Shown: positions 1 through 13,080 of the stretch, in pieces
How positions within the stretch are numbered: position 1 is the stretch's first letter
How the letters are laid out: each line of letters opens with the position of its first letter
NCBI GenBank assembly: GCA_022829145.1
Contig: CM040753.1
Coordinates: forward strand, 17,337,884 to 17,401,883
Reading direction: 5' to 3'
Length of the DNA: 64,000 bases
Source of the DNA: Albula goreensis
Taxonomy: Eukaryota > Chordata > Actinopteri > Albuliformes > Albulidae
Program-made: the position numbers and the translations under genes
Notes under the pieces: generated by a model
The model's database searches: none
What the model was told of the DNA's origin: nothing
The model's input: only the letters and a program-made list of their open reading frames with translations

Positions 1-281
1 TGGTTACAACGCACTCGCATAAATTAATTAAAAAACCTAGTTTCGACCTAAGCAGTTTGATTCGTAAATATGACCACAGAAATAAAGATAAGAAATTGTT
101 CTCTCTTTTTTTTTATTAATGTTTCATTTAATTACTGTATTTTATATGTCCTTCATGTGTAGTGTGTACAGTGTGAGTGACTTAAAGTGTTAATTTAGGT
201 ATAAAGTCCGACTTACATCGAAAATCGGCTTACGACAAGTCGTAGGAACGGAACCCGTTCGTAAGTCGAGGACCCCCTGTA
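1..281 (-). mobile_element. DNA transposon terminal remnant (Tc1/mariner or pogo-like)
   Basis: On the minus strand the segment from 279 downward begins CAGGGGGTCCTCGACTTACG and continues with repeated TTACGAA/CGTAAG-type words, a terminal-repeat style seen in widespread vertebrate Tc1/mariner-pogo MITEs. The flanking dinucleotide at 280-281 is TA, as expected of a TA target duplication. The opposite end would lie before the window. The family assignment is from recalled termini, not a search. Confidence 0.45.
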
Positions 282-2339
282 ATATTTTAGCTCCACTTCT
301 CTCCAGAAAGACTTGTGATATGGTTGTGTGCCTGTATGTTCATATTCATGTATTTTATATGTTTTTCTTTTCTCTGATGGAATTGCTAAGCCTCTCAAAT
401 TACTGCTATGCCACCCACAGCTGCAAACCAAAGCAGTGCAGCTGAAGTGCATGCCTGTCTGCCAGCAAGCAACTATTTTACAGTCTATAGTCCACATGGT
501 GCTGCAGCAGAGTTAGCTGAGGAGAGGCATAGCTCACGCCAGTGCAGTAACTGGTAGCCTGTGGGTGAGTCATTAGGAGGAACTAATGCAGCTGTAAGCC
601 AGGGAGCCCTGGCTGACGTAGCCACGCCCTAGCCCTTGCAGGATGAGGTCAGTGGTGTCCCGAAGCTGTGGACTCCATATCATGGCAGGCTAATGACGCA
701 GCCCAAGCCAAGGCCTGAACCTGTGACCACAGAGTCTGACCTGCCTTCGCCAGCTCAGCCATTTAGGAGAAAATTAAAGGAACCCCTCCCACTCCCACAA
801 CTGAGTGAAATGTTTGAGGTTTATAAATAAATTAATGCTTGAACTAAATGAACGGTGGGCTCTAATTTTATTGCACACTTTGAAAGATTAGGTTTGTGAG
901 AAGGACCTGTCCAGCCTAATAAAGTCCTTTTCTAAAAAATAAAAAATGGAAAAAAAATGCATTCCTCTTCACAGCCAGTGCAAACAACAGGATTTAAACA
1001 CCAACTGCAGTGACAAACATAATTTGTTAGTAATGCTACATTTCACACTACATAGCACGGTATGCTCAGAGACATGCAATTACAGTTTCAATAGTTCCAA
1101 TTCACCACGTATCATTAAACTGGCTGACGTATTTACTCCCTGGAGCACAAAAAAATGTACAACCAAGCTCATGGAATACAGTTTGTGGGCTTTATCGAAT
1201 GCATCCAGCGCCTCTGATTAAAACTGTCTATGTCTATAAATCGTCGATGTTAAATTAATTACATGGTATGAGCTGCTATACCAGGACTCTCTGTGAAGGT
1301 ACTGTAGCTTGATGTATTTCTGGGTTTTCAGAGGAAAACAAGGGAAAAAGGTACGTCCACCAGCAGTGGATTTTACTGAAGCTTTTTGAAGCTCCACTTT
1401 TCTGGGTTTTTACACCACAGACATGGCAAACTTACTCCACTCTCGAACTGTTTACCTACAGGACCAGACCTTCCTCAGAGAGCCCTGCATTCTGGCTGCT
1501 CCTATCTGTCTGCCAGGCAGTTGTAGAGTAATTTATGGGACAGAAATCCCTGGAAAGGGGTGGAGGTTGATGGAGGGGCGAGGGGGGTTATGGGTGAGTG
1601 CAGCTGTGTAACTCAAACCCCCAAAACAGCTGGTGCCAGCGCTTTCCCCTCGCTGAGTAATCTCACATGCATTTTATTCCAAATAAACAGGCATATAAAA
1701 TATTCCATATTTTGGGGTTGGCTTAAGTATACAAGTATAGGTTTTCCTGTACTCAATCACTTTAATAAGGAGTAGGAAGGCGGGAGGAGGTTGTGAGGGG
1801 GAAAGCAGTCTGCAGTGTGTGGCAGATATCAGGTTCTTTGTAACTCACCCCTTCACCAGGCCAGCATTTAAGCTTTCTGAGCCCTTAGCCTTCCCTCTCC
1901 TGCTCCTGTTGCCCCATAAAATGTGATCTGGACCAAAGTGCGGACATAGGGGAACTGACCCTGGGGTTCCTTCCCCCCAACTCCCTGCTTGCTAAGCAGT
2001 CCTTTCTTGCTGGTAACATCATCCATAGCAATTTAACGGAAGAGTTAAATTTCATGGCCCCTATAAAAAAGGCAAAAAATGTCAAAAAAGAAGGAAAAAA
2101 AATAAAAGCTTTGCAACTATAAGAATAATTTTTCTAGTTCTTAAATGTCATTACCCTTTCCAACAGTAACAATCAGACGTTTTCATTTTCCCACCCACAA
2201 TTAGCTTTTTTCATAAGGACCACATATTCTTCATTTCATACTTTTTTACTTAATTACTATCACATTTTACCCAGATTCACACTGCCCACTCAACTCATTC
2301 CTGATTTTTCACTGTGAATAACTTTACTAAATTTACTGT
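282..2339. other. Intronic stretch, no gene
   Basis: Apart from the exon-like frame at 642-830, this is non-repetitive intronic sequence with A-rich runs near 2050-2105. Nothing else was recognised. Confidence 0.5.
642..830 (+). other. Pro/Ser-rich exon-like open frame, unrecognised
   Basis: Following an AG at 640-641 the plus strand stays open for 63 codons, from DEVSGVPKLWTPYHGRLM through a Pro-rich middle to LSEMFEVYK, then stops. AATAAA-like words lie at the stop and near 920. There is no upstream ATG in the frame, so it would need splicing. It could be a terminal exon of an unknown transcript, a transposon-derived piece or chance. I recognise no family. Confidence 0.15.
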
Positions 2340-2520
2340 AACGCAAACACCTGAGGCTTGAACCATCCTATGAGAGGTGGCTTACGCTGTACCTTGACGC
2401 TTTGGACTAGCTACTCAGTAACAACCTTGTCAGTACCCTCCCTGGAAATCAAACCTGCAAACTGTGATGTGAAGTACACAATACTCCAACATTATACAAT
2501 CACTCTCTGGCAAACACAAG
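2340..2520 (-). mobile_element. Decayed tRNA-derived SINE (tentative)
   Basis: On the minus strand the segment reads GCAGGTTTGATTTCCAGGGA, which resembles a Pol III B box followed by the body of a fish tRNA-SINE, with a degenerate CAAGGTAC-like word further on. It is strongly diverged and lacks a clear A box or tail. Confidence 0.3.
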
Positions 2521-2794
2521 CAACCTAACTCAATACAGGGTAAAGGAAGCACTAGATGGAAAGAACAACAGTACCAAACAGTGAAGGAAGTGGGAAAAGA
2601 TATAGATAAAGACTGTAATAATAAAAAGCTTCACTGAAGCTCCATGTGACCTCCCTTCCTGACCCCCTCGGTGAAATCACACTGATCGGAGAAAGAGAGG
2701 AACTGCTGGACACACACTCAACACACAAGAAAACATCCTCACTTTTTTGTCAAAACATGGAAAGTTTTATGGCAGTGCATAATGAATGACTGTA

Positions 2795-2985
2795 ATGTTA
2801 GTGTATATTGGTTTGGGAGCTGGCCTTGTAACTCAGATGTTGCAGGTTTGACCCCCTACTGTACCTTTGAGCCTCTATTTCTTCAGTAATTATCCAGCCA
2901 GAATAATGGCTTGTATGTAACAATGTAATTTGTACAAATGACTTTGTATGGGCATAAGTTACATTCCAAATGTACATTTTAAAAA
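2795..2985 (+). mobile_element. Decayed tRNA-derived SINE
   Basis: The segment GTTGCAGGTTTGACCCC matches a Pol III B box (GGTTCGANNCC). The downstream text, with CAGTAATTATCCAGCCAGAA and then TGTAA words, resembles the common body of teleost tRNA-derived SINEs whose consensus runs through cagtaaatatccagctgtat. The copy is old, with many substitutions and no clean terminal duplication. Confidence 0.5.
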
Positions 2986-3379
2986 AACTGGTATAGTAAT
3001 AGTCCATCCCTTTGCGTGTCTTAGTTGTTGCTTTTCAAAGGCACTCGTTGCTACAGCAGGTTCACTTTGATTTCAGACTACAAAGGCTTTACCCTATTTT
3101 CTAGTTCATTAAACTACAAGCTGAACAGACAAAAATCTCTTTCATAAATTTCCTGAATATAAAAATGCATTGTGTGTTAAATTATGGGACATTAATAAAT
3201 AATTGACTCCTGAGAGAAGAGTTGAAACCCATTCCAAAAGAAACACAGTCCTGACTGTAGAAGGTTAGGTCCCTACACCTGTCAGGGGAACGGTGAACAG
3301 GGGGATGAGAAACATGGCACCCTGACTCCCCTCGTCTGTCTCTTTGACATGTCTCCTGCTACATCAATCTACCCCTCCG

Positions 3380-3465
3380 GCATCTTCTCCTCCTCTGCAT
3401 CCCTCCCACTTCCTCCTTCCCTCCCTTCACTCTCTCCATCTCTCTCATCCTCTCTCCATCTGTTC
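3380..3465 (+). repeat. Polypyrimidine (CT-rich) tract
   Basis: A run of about 85 bp is almost all C and T (words such as CTCCTTCCCTCCC and CTCTCTCC). It is simple low-complexity sequence; the long open frame over it is a consequence of composition. Confidence 0.7.
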
Positions 3466-3795
3466 CACACCAGCTGATCTTACCCCTGCCACTGCTCTGT
3501 CGATGCCAACAGCCCATGGCATTATTTATGGTCTACAGATATCAGCTGTTATGCCGCGCTGCCCTGTAGCTCAGAGTTAGAGTTAGAGCCACACAGAGGG
3601 TTAGAGTGCGAGGCAGCCCAGCATGCTCTGCCAGTTACTGCTATTGTTCTTCACAACCTCATAAATTTCATTTAATACACAGAAGGACACATGCCTTTAT
3701 TAAAATTAATGTTCAAAAAGTGCTAGCCGTAAATTTCAAAAACACAATGGCATTTCAGTTAGCAGTGCTGGTTTTGAATATAGCAGCTCTTTTTT

Positions 3796-3845
3796 CAGCT
3801 TGCTACTCATATAAAGTCCTTCCACTTTATATGAGTGGCAAGCTG
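3796..3845 (+). repeat. 22-bp inverted repeat with 6-nt loop (hairpin)
   Basis: The left arm at 3796-3817 and right arm at 3824-3845 are reverse complements over 22 positions, with one difference that becomes a G-U pair if the plus strand is transcribed. The loop is CCTTCC. The stem stops abruptly at both outer ends. Confidence 0.85.
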
Positions 3846-6800
3846 TGTTAGACAGAGCGCCTTGGTTCTTTCCACGAATTCAAGTTTTGCTTTAATAAAA
3901 AACCCTCCAAACAGCAGCTGCTTTCTGGATGGATTTTCTCACTAGCACATCCTTGGAGTGCTTCTATTTATTGTTCTTGATTCATGATATTTCATTAATG
4001 GGTGCCGTATCATGGCACAAGACACTGTCTTGACGCTTAAGTGAGTAGGGGATTGCCACTAAAATGTCTGTGGAATTGCAAAAGCTTACATGAATCTTTA
4101 TTATTCATGTTTTTGTAATGTTATATTTATTCACTGTGAAAAAGAGGTCATATCAGCCTGATACATTTGGTAAAAGTGGAATAAGGAAAAAAAGAAAAAA
4201 GTTGCCTGGGCGGATATTTGTTTCATGACATTCCTGAACTATCAGCTCTCTTCCTGTCTGCGAGCCCTTTGGTATTTGGAGAGTGTTCAGGATTCTCACA
4301 ACCTGCAGTGCGATTACTGGAAAGGTCATCTTCCTGGCTGAGAACAGTGCTGCTTGTTGTGGATCCCTGCTCAGATGTGCTCTAATTCAGTCTAACCAGA
4401 CTAATGGATTCTCCTAGGCTTTGGAACTTCCAATTCCAATCTTCATAAACACTAATTACCTCAGCACCAGGCAAACCAAGGGAAGTACAGAGTTGCTTCC
4501 AGTAAAAAGCCTGAGACTAGAGGAAATACTTAGTTAATAAAAATTGGCACACGAGAGAGGCCACCAAAACTCAACCTGAACAGCATTACCATTCTGACAA
4601 TGGTAGATGCTGTAATTCTCTCAATTTATCACATTACAAGTGCTTCATATTCTCTTGAAAGATAATTAAGGGAAACCCCACAGTTACAGCTGAGGATCTG
4701 CATTGTTAAACCTAAGCCTGAAAATGCCCCACAGGACAAAAGGACTGGGCAGGGCTGAACTCTTTCCCTGCTTGTTCCCTGAGGACCAAGACTGTGCATT
4801 TGAACCCAGATCTCAGCAGCTAAAAGGATCAGGGAAGGTGAGAGATTTATTATTCATTCCTGCTTAAACCACGGCCTCATATTACCCCTGTTAATTCCTC
4901 AGTCTGTGGCTGACATATCAATCTGTTTCCCTTCAGTCCTCAGGGCAGTCTCACACTGTCATTTCTGCACAGTCTGGCTGCTGCTGTGCCACTAAGCTCC
5001 AATACTCAGACCTGTAAACTTACTGATCATAGTATTGTTGCAGTTGCAGAAGATAAAGAACTTGTTATTTTCAAATGCACAAAAGGGAACTAAAGTCAAA
5101 GCAGTCATTGTAGTATTACATCTGCTTTCCCTTAACTTTTAATTCTTTACACTCTTTGCACTATGTCCAAATCAATGTATATTTTTATCATCTTAGTTAA
5201 AGCACATAACTTGTGGGGCCGTTCCTAAAGGAAAATGTATATTTTACTTTCATATTTCCACAACTGATCCTTTTTAGACAAATGAACCCTATATGAACCC
5301 TATACTTTTTATTCTTCCGATGAAATAATAATTAATCATGTCGTAAGTCTTAAAAGTCGAGTGGCTTCATAATTATTAATTCACCACTTATTTCCTAAAA
5401 AATATTTTTGAGGTCAGAGTTTCACATAATGCATTACAGCCAGCTGTTTTCAATTACTGATAAAGAAAACATGGTCTAAAGCAAAAAGTTTTACAAAAGT
5501 GCTAAACACTTTCACAAAATGTAAGGTAAAATAGCTTTTTTGTTGCTGTTGCTGATGTTGTTTGTTTTCTTTGTTACCATTTGTGCCCACAAGTTAAAAT
5601 TAAATCCCATTCCATTCAAATCCAGTCAATGTTTAACCAAACAAGTTTTCCACTATACAAAAGAATACACATTTTTAAGAATACATATAAGCAGAATTTC
5701 AAAGGCAGACTCCAACAAAACATACAAGTATTTTCACTTAGATTATTTTCTTCTAAGGGAAAGCCATTGTGGTTAATTAAGAGTACTTTTGTGGCTGAGA
5801 TATTTTCTCCAACTTGTACCCACCAGTTGATACATGGCAAGCAAGCCAGACATTATCATTTTCTATTAACCCATTTAGCAATAATGGATTACTGATGTGT
5901 ATGTAGAAAATGACTTACATTACAATACATGTTCTGACTTGCTGTAAGCTTAATGTAACAAAAGCTAGCCCCAAAAATATGAGATGATTTAAAACAGCCT
6001 ATATTCTTCTGTACCAAATGATTTCATCAGGGTTACCATATGGCCCATGGTATACCTCAGCAGATCTATTTTGGCTCACCTTCAGACAGGATACTGAACA
6101 TGGCCATAGAGGCCTTAGTGGAAGTGGACCTTTTATTGTGACGCTGGGGAATGACGAATCAGGATGTTTTCCTTGGCACTAGTTTTCCATAAATAAACAG
6201 AGCAGTAGAGAAAGGTCTTTGCGTTTTGTTTCATTGCACTGCAGTGAAAAAAATCAAATCCATTCCAGACCATTCACATTTCTTCTTTGCACTGGGGGAA
6301 GAAGGTGGATGTTGCCACCACATTGTACAGTACAGTAGCATCATCATTTAGCCTGCTTCAGTTATCACATTCCTTTGACCTTAGCTTGACTTCTGAAACT
6401 GCACCAAGATTGTGGTCAATATTGCATGGCTCCAAAAATGCAAGGAAAAGGCTAACACCTTGAACAACTCCCAACCAATTAGGTACACTGTGCCAGAAGC
6501 TCAATACAAACATTGAACATAAAAAATTTCACATATGTGCTGTTTTTTCTTACATTTCACTCTATTTTTTAATTTTTTTAGTTTTGCTGTATTTAAGTAG
6601 AAATTAAACCTTAAAGAGCTGATATAAAAAGAAGAATTGAGTCCTTGGGATTCTATTTGTAAGGATGAAATCTTGTCAGGCCAACACTACTTCAGAAGTG
6701 AAGTTCACTCTGATTTCAATAAATAATACATTAGAACTACTGTAACGGACATATCATTAACCTTGTTCCTCTCTGAATCAAAGTGAAGAGCGTATAAGCA

Positions 6801-7848
6801 CAACGGATCCCTTCTCAAACTGCCAGGCCATGGGAAAGCTGCCAGCATTATCTCTACAGACTGGCCTCAACAGCCTGCACACATTCATACCAACCAAAGT
6901 GTATGACAACAAGAGATTCTACTGCTATAAATAAAGGTGATACAAAGGAGACATAGGCAACAAACATATTCTCCAAACTCGGTCAATCGCTTGACAAAAA
7001 CAAAACAAAAAAAAAACCATATGCAACACATGGATTGGAAATGGATGAATCTCTTAAGCTGTAATTACTCTCTGACATCAGACAGCTGCCCCTTTCCGCC
7101 AGATGTAGATTGTGGAGTGGAGAGGGATTCAATCAAGGCTTAATGAATTATCGAGGGGAGGGGAGGGGTAAAGAGGAGGGGGGCAAGGAAGAAGGGTTGG
7201 GGGCAGTAAACCTAAACAACCATGTAATTACCTATTCTCTCCTTCTTAGAAAAGCTCCTGCTGGTTTTTCATCCATCCCTCCCCTGCTCTCCTTTTTCTT
7301 TTTTATCTCCTCCTTCGAGCGAACGGGCGGAAAGCCAAGCATGCCATCAGTGGCAGCGTCATTGTCTCAATGCCACCAGTGATGCCAGCTGCCATTGCTG
7401 GCACGGCTCCATGCGGCGCACAGACAGCTGGCACTGTGCTGGGAAGAGTGTGGGAAGGCCTTCAGGGGAGAGGGGTTAGATGCAGGAAGGGCTAAAGAGT
7501 ATGGGGGTGAGTCTGTATGATGGGACATGACTGGGGGTGGCAAGGTGCTTGGGATGGGCTTTTTGGTAGCAGAGGAGATGGAGGAGGGTGTTGGGGGTTG
7601 GGGATTGAGAAGGTTCTGGATGTCTACATTTCTTTGGTTGAAAAGTGATTGAGCTGGATGTGCGCTTCTTTATCATTTTCCTATTGTGTTCATCTTTCCT
7701 TCTTCTCTTACAAGTATTGACTCTCTTAGCACACATCTCCATTTCAGTCTTTTGCCGATTATGGCTCTCTGGAGTGAGCAAGTCTGCCTTGCACTGGCTG
7801 TGCAAGGCAGTTGGTACAATCCTGAAAGATACAATGGGAGGGAAAATG
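3846..7848. other. Intronic stretch, no gene
   Basis: About 4 kb of AT-rich intron. I saw only short A runs near 7000 and G-rich runs near 7150-7200 (GGGGAGGGGAGGGG), and no recognisable element or exon. Confidence 0.5.
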
Positions 7849-7881
7849 GGTCTCTCTCTCTCTCTGTCTCTCACACACACA

Positions 7882-7968
<87 letters not shown>

Positions 7969-7970
7969 AA
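7849..7970 (+). repeat. Compound (TC)n(CA)n microsatellite
   Basis: A TC run is followed by about 90 bp of CA dinucleotides broken by two CAAA interruptions. The Cys-Val and His-Thr runs translated across it are artefacts of the repeat. Confidence 0.97.
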
Positions 7971-8451
7971 TGCAGAGGGAATTGTAGCAGGCGCTGTATA
8001 TCTGTCCCTACCCAATTCCCCTCTGGGATGGACCAGGTGTGTGTTCGTAGTGAACAGCTGCCACCAGTAACCCTTCTCCTTGTCCCCAAACAGACGGAGG
8101 GCTGCACTGCCTCCTGTTGTCCCATGCCAACTTGTTTTTTGTGTTGTTTGTTTGTTTCTTCAATAGACTGAATGAAAGATATGGTGCAGCTGTGACACTT
8201 TATCTTCTATTGATTAATTTTCAGGGTAAAAGGGAAAGAACAAACAAGTCTTTCAAAATGACAGCCAAGTCTAATATAAAAAGTTTGATGATAAAACCTG
8301 GCCAAAATACTCTCCTACAGATGGGAAATGGGAGATACCACCACAGCGTATCATTCACAGCCAATGCAGAACCAATGCAGCACAAATAATGTAAATACAG
8401 CTCCACAGTTAAGAGAGTTTGGTTAACAAAGATAACTGAGATTGATTGCCT

Positions 8452-8512
8452 CACACACACTCACACACGGACAAATACACACACACACACACACACACAA
8501 ACACACACACCA
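8452..8512 (+). repeat. (CA)n microsatellite, imperfect
   Basis: About 60 bp of CA dinucleotides with interruptions such as CACGGACAAATA and CAAACA. Confidence 0.95.
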
Positions 8513-11500
8513 CTGTATCCCAAAACAGCCTCCTGGTCCAGAGACTGATGTCGGACTGTCAGGTGTGAGGGGCCAGGGACCCTCCTCCTCTCTCTTACCC
8601 AGCCTCAGGGTATCTTTGGCCTTGCTTCCTGTGGGCCCTGGAGTGAGAGGTTTAATTAGGCCCAGGCCAAGTGCCAAGCTGTCTCTCTGTACCACAAAAA
8701 ACTGATTATTCATTAGAGTGCCCCACATTTCCAGACAAACTGTCATTAATATATCATAACCAATCTATTCTTTTATTTGTACTATTAGGGAATCCACATG
8801 ATTATGAAGTTTGAGAGCTGTTTTGTCCTAGTGGCTCTCATGGACAGACTTTTTCCAGCCAGGGAATCAACCACAACAATATCTGATATGACTGCTCATG
8901 GGAAAACTAGATTTTTTTAACCTCATGCAGCCAGTTCCTTCACCACTTTTACTATCTTTGAATTATGTGTGGCTATGCTATCACACTATGATAGAGGTCG
9001 GATCTATATTTCACAGGGAGTGTTGGGTGAATACAGTTAAGTGGTCCAGCTTGAAGGCATCACTGCTTTATGTAATTGTGTGGGATTGTCACACTCATTT
9101 ACAGGCACTTCAATGTCCACTCTTTGGCTGCACATTTTTCTATTAAGAAGGCTCAACCAAAATCATCTTCAACAAAATCATTACAAAAGGTTCTGATCCA
9201 CTTACCTCCTCTCTGCTTTAACTATTTGAAATGGTTCAAAGCCAAAATGTACCACATCATCAGCAGGGAAGAAATCTGTCATATTTTTAGTATATCTAAA
9301 TATAATATAATATCTATGTAAAATAACATGGACAGACCACAAAATGAATGGAAAGCTCTTACAACAATGCCATTATGGGAAGTTCCTCAAGTCATGGGAA
9401 ACAACTTCATGGTCCAGGGGCTTAAAATTATTTGAGACTACATACATGGCCTATTTACGTTGGATCTAATTAAATATATTGCCCTAAAATATGCAATAAT
9501 TTATGTTTAAATAACTATATCAGTTTCATTTTTAGAAATACTATGATTCAGAGCAAATTATATTTTTATATTTACAACTTAAAAGGAAAATTCATTTTCA
9601 TTAAAATATTTCTGGATTTCTTCAGGGCAATTTTAATGGTCCTTTAATTATACAAATTAAGGATAATGATACCTTCAATAAAACTGAAACTGGATAAAGG
9701 TCTATGGGGAACAATGTTTCACTTAGTCAACACAGTACAGTCATAGACTCAGATGGCCACATTTAAATTAGCCAGTTAGTACATCATATTTGCCCTGAAA
9801 TATTTAATAAACTAGATAGTAGCACTGAGTTATCTTTTTCTACTTCCACAACAAAAATATCAGAAATGACCTAACATTAAATGTCACAACACATTTTTTT
9901 GAAAGTCGGTAACTTGAGATTCAAGAGATGCAATCAGTTACACATGAAACAGTTACATCAATCAACCTGGGGGTTTGGGGGGGTATTTGAGCACTTCTCC
10001 TATCTCTCTGTTGACAATGGACCGTTTATGGCATTTCAACATCAGGCTGTGTATGTTGAAAATGGATTGCAAATACCAGAGAATAACCATGCACAGGAAT
10101 TTGAGCACATCATCATGACGTCAAACTAACTCACAGGCTCTGTAAGCCCGCAGAGAGAGTTGTTTTATTGTAAACAAAACAACATTACCCAGATACAGAC
10201 ACTGTATAAGCCAATAGCAAGACCCAGGCACAAACATGAAACACATAGCATAGAATGCAAACTGAATGCAACACAGAATTCCCTTCCAAACATTATGTTA
10301 TTTTCTGTTATGAAATACTTGAAATTCTGTTATGAAAGTAAATGGAACAAGACTTGCAAAGAGAAATTGACAGAAACATAGATACAGATTTCAACTCTCA
10401 AATGACATTTGACTGACTATGTATTTTTCCTAACATTTCTTTCATACAGCTTTTCCTGGGGTAGTTAATGGTAAGTTAATTAATACATGTCACCTTCATT
10501 TATGTAGAAGAGAATCAAATACAGGAGTAGCAACCTTAGCTTTATAAAACTGCAAGTGAACAATATGTTTAAAGCTAAGATCTGTAATATAATGCATCTG
10601 ATATAATGATTTAGATTGTTTCCTCATTAAAACTTCCATATAGCAGCAAGAACAGAGGAGTTCTCTCCATAAAGCATTGCTAATGCAGCCAACTGCGAAT
10701 TATAATGAGAGGTTCCCATTGAACTATGTCAACTTTATCAACACTTCGGCAGAAAAGGCAGTTGATGTCCACTAAGACGAATGTACAATTTACAAAACCA
10801 AATAAAAGGTTTCAGCGTGCATGTATTATAACGTGTGATTAAAGTTTGAAAAATGGCACTGCATCTTCCAGTTTTATCCAAAATCACACCTGTGTAAATG
10901 TAAGGATAGACATATCAATTTAGAAATAAATAAAAAGTGAAAAACAGTAATTCCTGTGTATTTGCTAAACAAATAATAGGCAACTGGAAATTTTATCATA
11001 ATTTATAAGCACTAACAAAAGCAACCTCAATAAGAGATGTGAACAAAGCCTGAAGAAAGCCCTGGAAATATTTCCTGTTCAGATGGTGCCATTGTTCCAA
11101 AAGTCCATTTAAAATAGGCTAATGCTTAGGTCAACCTGCCCCAACTGTTCTCATATTGTCTGCTATATTATACGAAGCTGCCTGCTTGTTTTGTGTATAC
11201 CTTAGGCCACATAATCTATGTAAGATAAAGCAACAGTTATTTTAAATGACTTCATAATTTAAAGTAAAAATATATTTCACTTGTTAAGATTATTATTCAC
11301 TGAAAAGTCAATTCTTTAGACTGTATTTTTGAGAAATCATGCTCTACCCATGTATGATGCAACAGATTTTTGTTCCAGATTTAACTAAAGAAATCTCAAT
11401 GGAAAATATCAAGTTTTCATAATAATATTGTATTAATATTCAATTCAACCTAATTCAAGAGAGACACATTACACCCTTGGTTACTTAATTGATGTAAAAA

Positions 11501-12070
11501 AATTGTCATAAATTTGACATTCAATCACTCCATATCATATGGCCTCCCTCCATTCTGCAGTATTAAATTAATGTAATAACTGCAGCATTTAAATGAATTG
11601 TGACAATGACGGGAAGGGACAAGCCATGCCACACACTTTTTGGAAGTATGGTTTCCAGGACTCTAATTTTAGCAGTGTATGGCTTGGCCAAACCCCATTT
11701 CTACCACCACATGGTTGGCTTGTATGCACCGCAGAGCTAATGATGAGGTCACACAGAAGGAGAGAGCATGAACTGGGCCCAGAAAAGGGAGGGAGAAGGA
11801 CAAAGAAAGGAAGAGAGAGAGAAAGAGAAAGGAGTGATTGCTCCCAGCTGTACTGTCCTGCCAAAACCTCTAAAGCCTTGCAGTCAGGGACCCATACACA
11901 TTTGTCACTGCCTATTTAGAGTCCATTACAGAATCTGTGCCTGTTCTAGGGTCACTGAGCCCTTTTTTTCAAACAGGAAGGCCTATGGTGTATATTACTC
12001 TAAATCCAGAGTAGAGATTGGTATTTACCGTATTTCACAATTTTTGACAAACTCTTTAATTGGCATATAT
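8513..12070. other. Intronic stretch, no gene
   Basis: AT-rich intron. A GC-richer start (8520-8720) carries two GCCAA NFI half-sites at 8666-8670 and 8673-8677 next to TTTAATTAGG. A GA-rich run lies at about 11760-11840. Otherwise nothing was recognised. Confidence 0.5.
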
Positions 12071-12071
12071 A

Positions 12072-12115
<44 letters not shown>
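12071..12115 (+). repeat. (CA)n microsatellite
   Basis: About 44 bp of uninterrupted CA/AC dinucleotides, preceded by a short TATATA. Confidence 0.95.
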
Positions 12116-12117
<2 letters not shown>

Positions 12118-13002
12118 TGAGTGAACTGGATGTGTTCCATATTTCAATTTTTATTTCTTTACCAGAACATTTTATAACTCAGAGTTATTTTCTGGCAAAA
12201 ACCAACATTCATATTATGTACAAATATACTGTCTTCTAATGGAATACTGTCAATTACTACACCCCTGTTATGCATGAAATGACAGGCAAATCTATATCAT
12301 ATGTAAGCACATTTTTTGTTATTTTCACTACATATGGGTGCTACTTTGCCAGTGTGCAAGTCACAGAGATGGCAAAATTATTTAATGTGTCAAATCTTCA
12401 CAAATGCCTTACAGAGTAATACAACAAAACACCTAATGGAGTATATATTCGAAAATTTAGATTGTTCTATAAGAAGTCAGAGGACAAATATTATTGACAT
12501 AAGCCTTATACATATGTGTGTGTGTGAAATCAGCATCAGTTGTGTAGAGGGATTAGGATTATTTGAAGTTCAAATGAATGTTTTCGACAGTTTCTCTTCT
12601 TCACCTTATTCACTTTTATGGAACTCATACATTTAGCTGCTTCCTGTTTTTTAAGCAACTGTACTAAGCATTTATTGCCAATCTCATAATAAAAAAGATA
12701 CTAAATTCAAGATGCTGTTTGTGTGAGATTATCAAATAAAATGTGTTTTTCATTTGCATAATTACATTTCACAACTCTATCTATATTTATTCATAGATCT
12801 TTTCCAGCCTTTTTTCTGGACTACACTGCCTATCCTGACACTCCTCAGTGAACTCAGTAAGTATATGCTTATTTGCTTCAATAAGTGTTTGTTGCTTATT
12901 CCTCATGCTTTATTTCCTCATGCATCCTTACGCTTTGATGGCAGCTTTAAGGGATTCCCATAGTACTGTGTGTGAAGCACACTTTATTTTTATTAGCCTC
13001 TA

Positions 13003-13080
13003 AAGCAGCCCCGCCCAAACATTTCCCCAGCATGACCCCATTTTATCTCTGAAAATGTTCTGGAAATCCAAAACTACTGC
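13003..13080 (+). mobile_element. hAT-like MITE remnant (tentative)
   Basis: The text GCCCAAACATTTCCCCAGCA, then ATGACCCCATTTT and CTGAAAATGTTCTGGAAA, resembles the termini of hAT/Charlie-type MITEs, which typically run from a ggttcccaaac-like end through gaccccattt. Only one end is recognisable. Confidence 0.3.

Noticed and set aside
7476-8171. Long frames of Cys-Val or His-Thr repeats
   Set aside because: They are translations of the CA/TG microsatellite.
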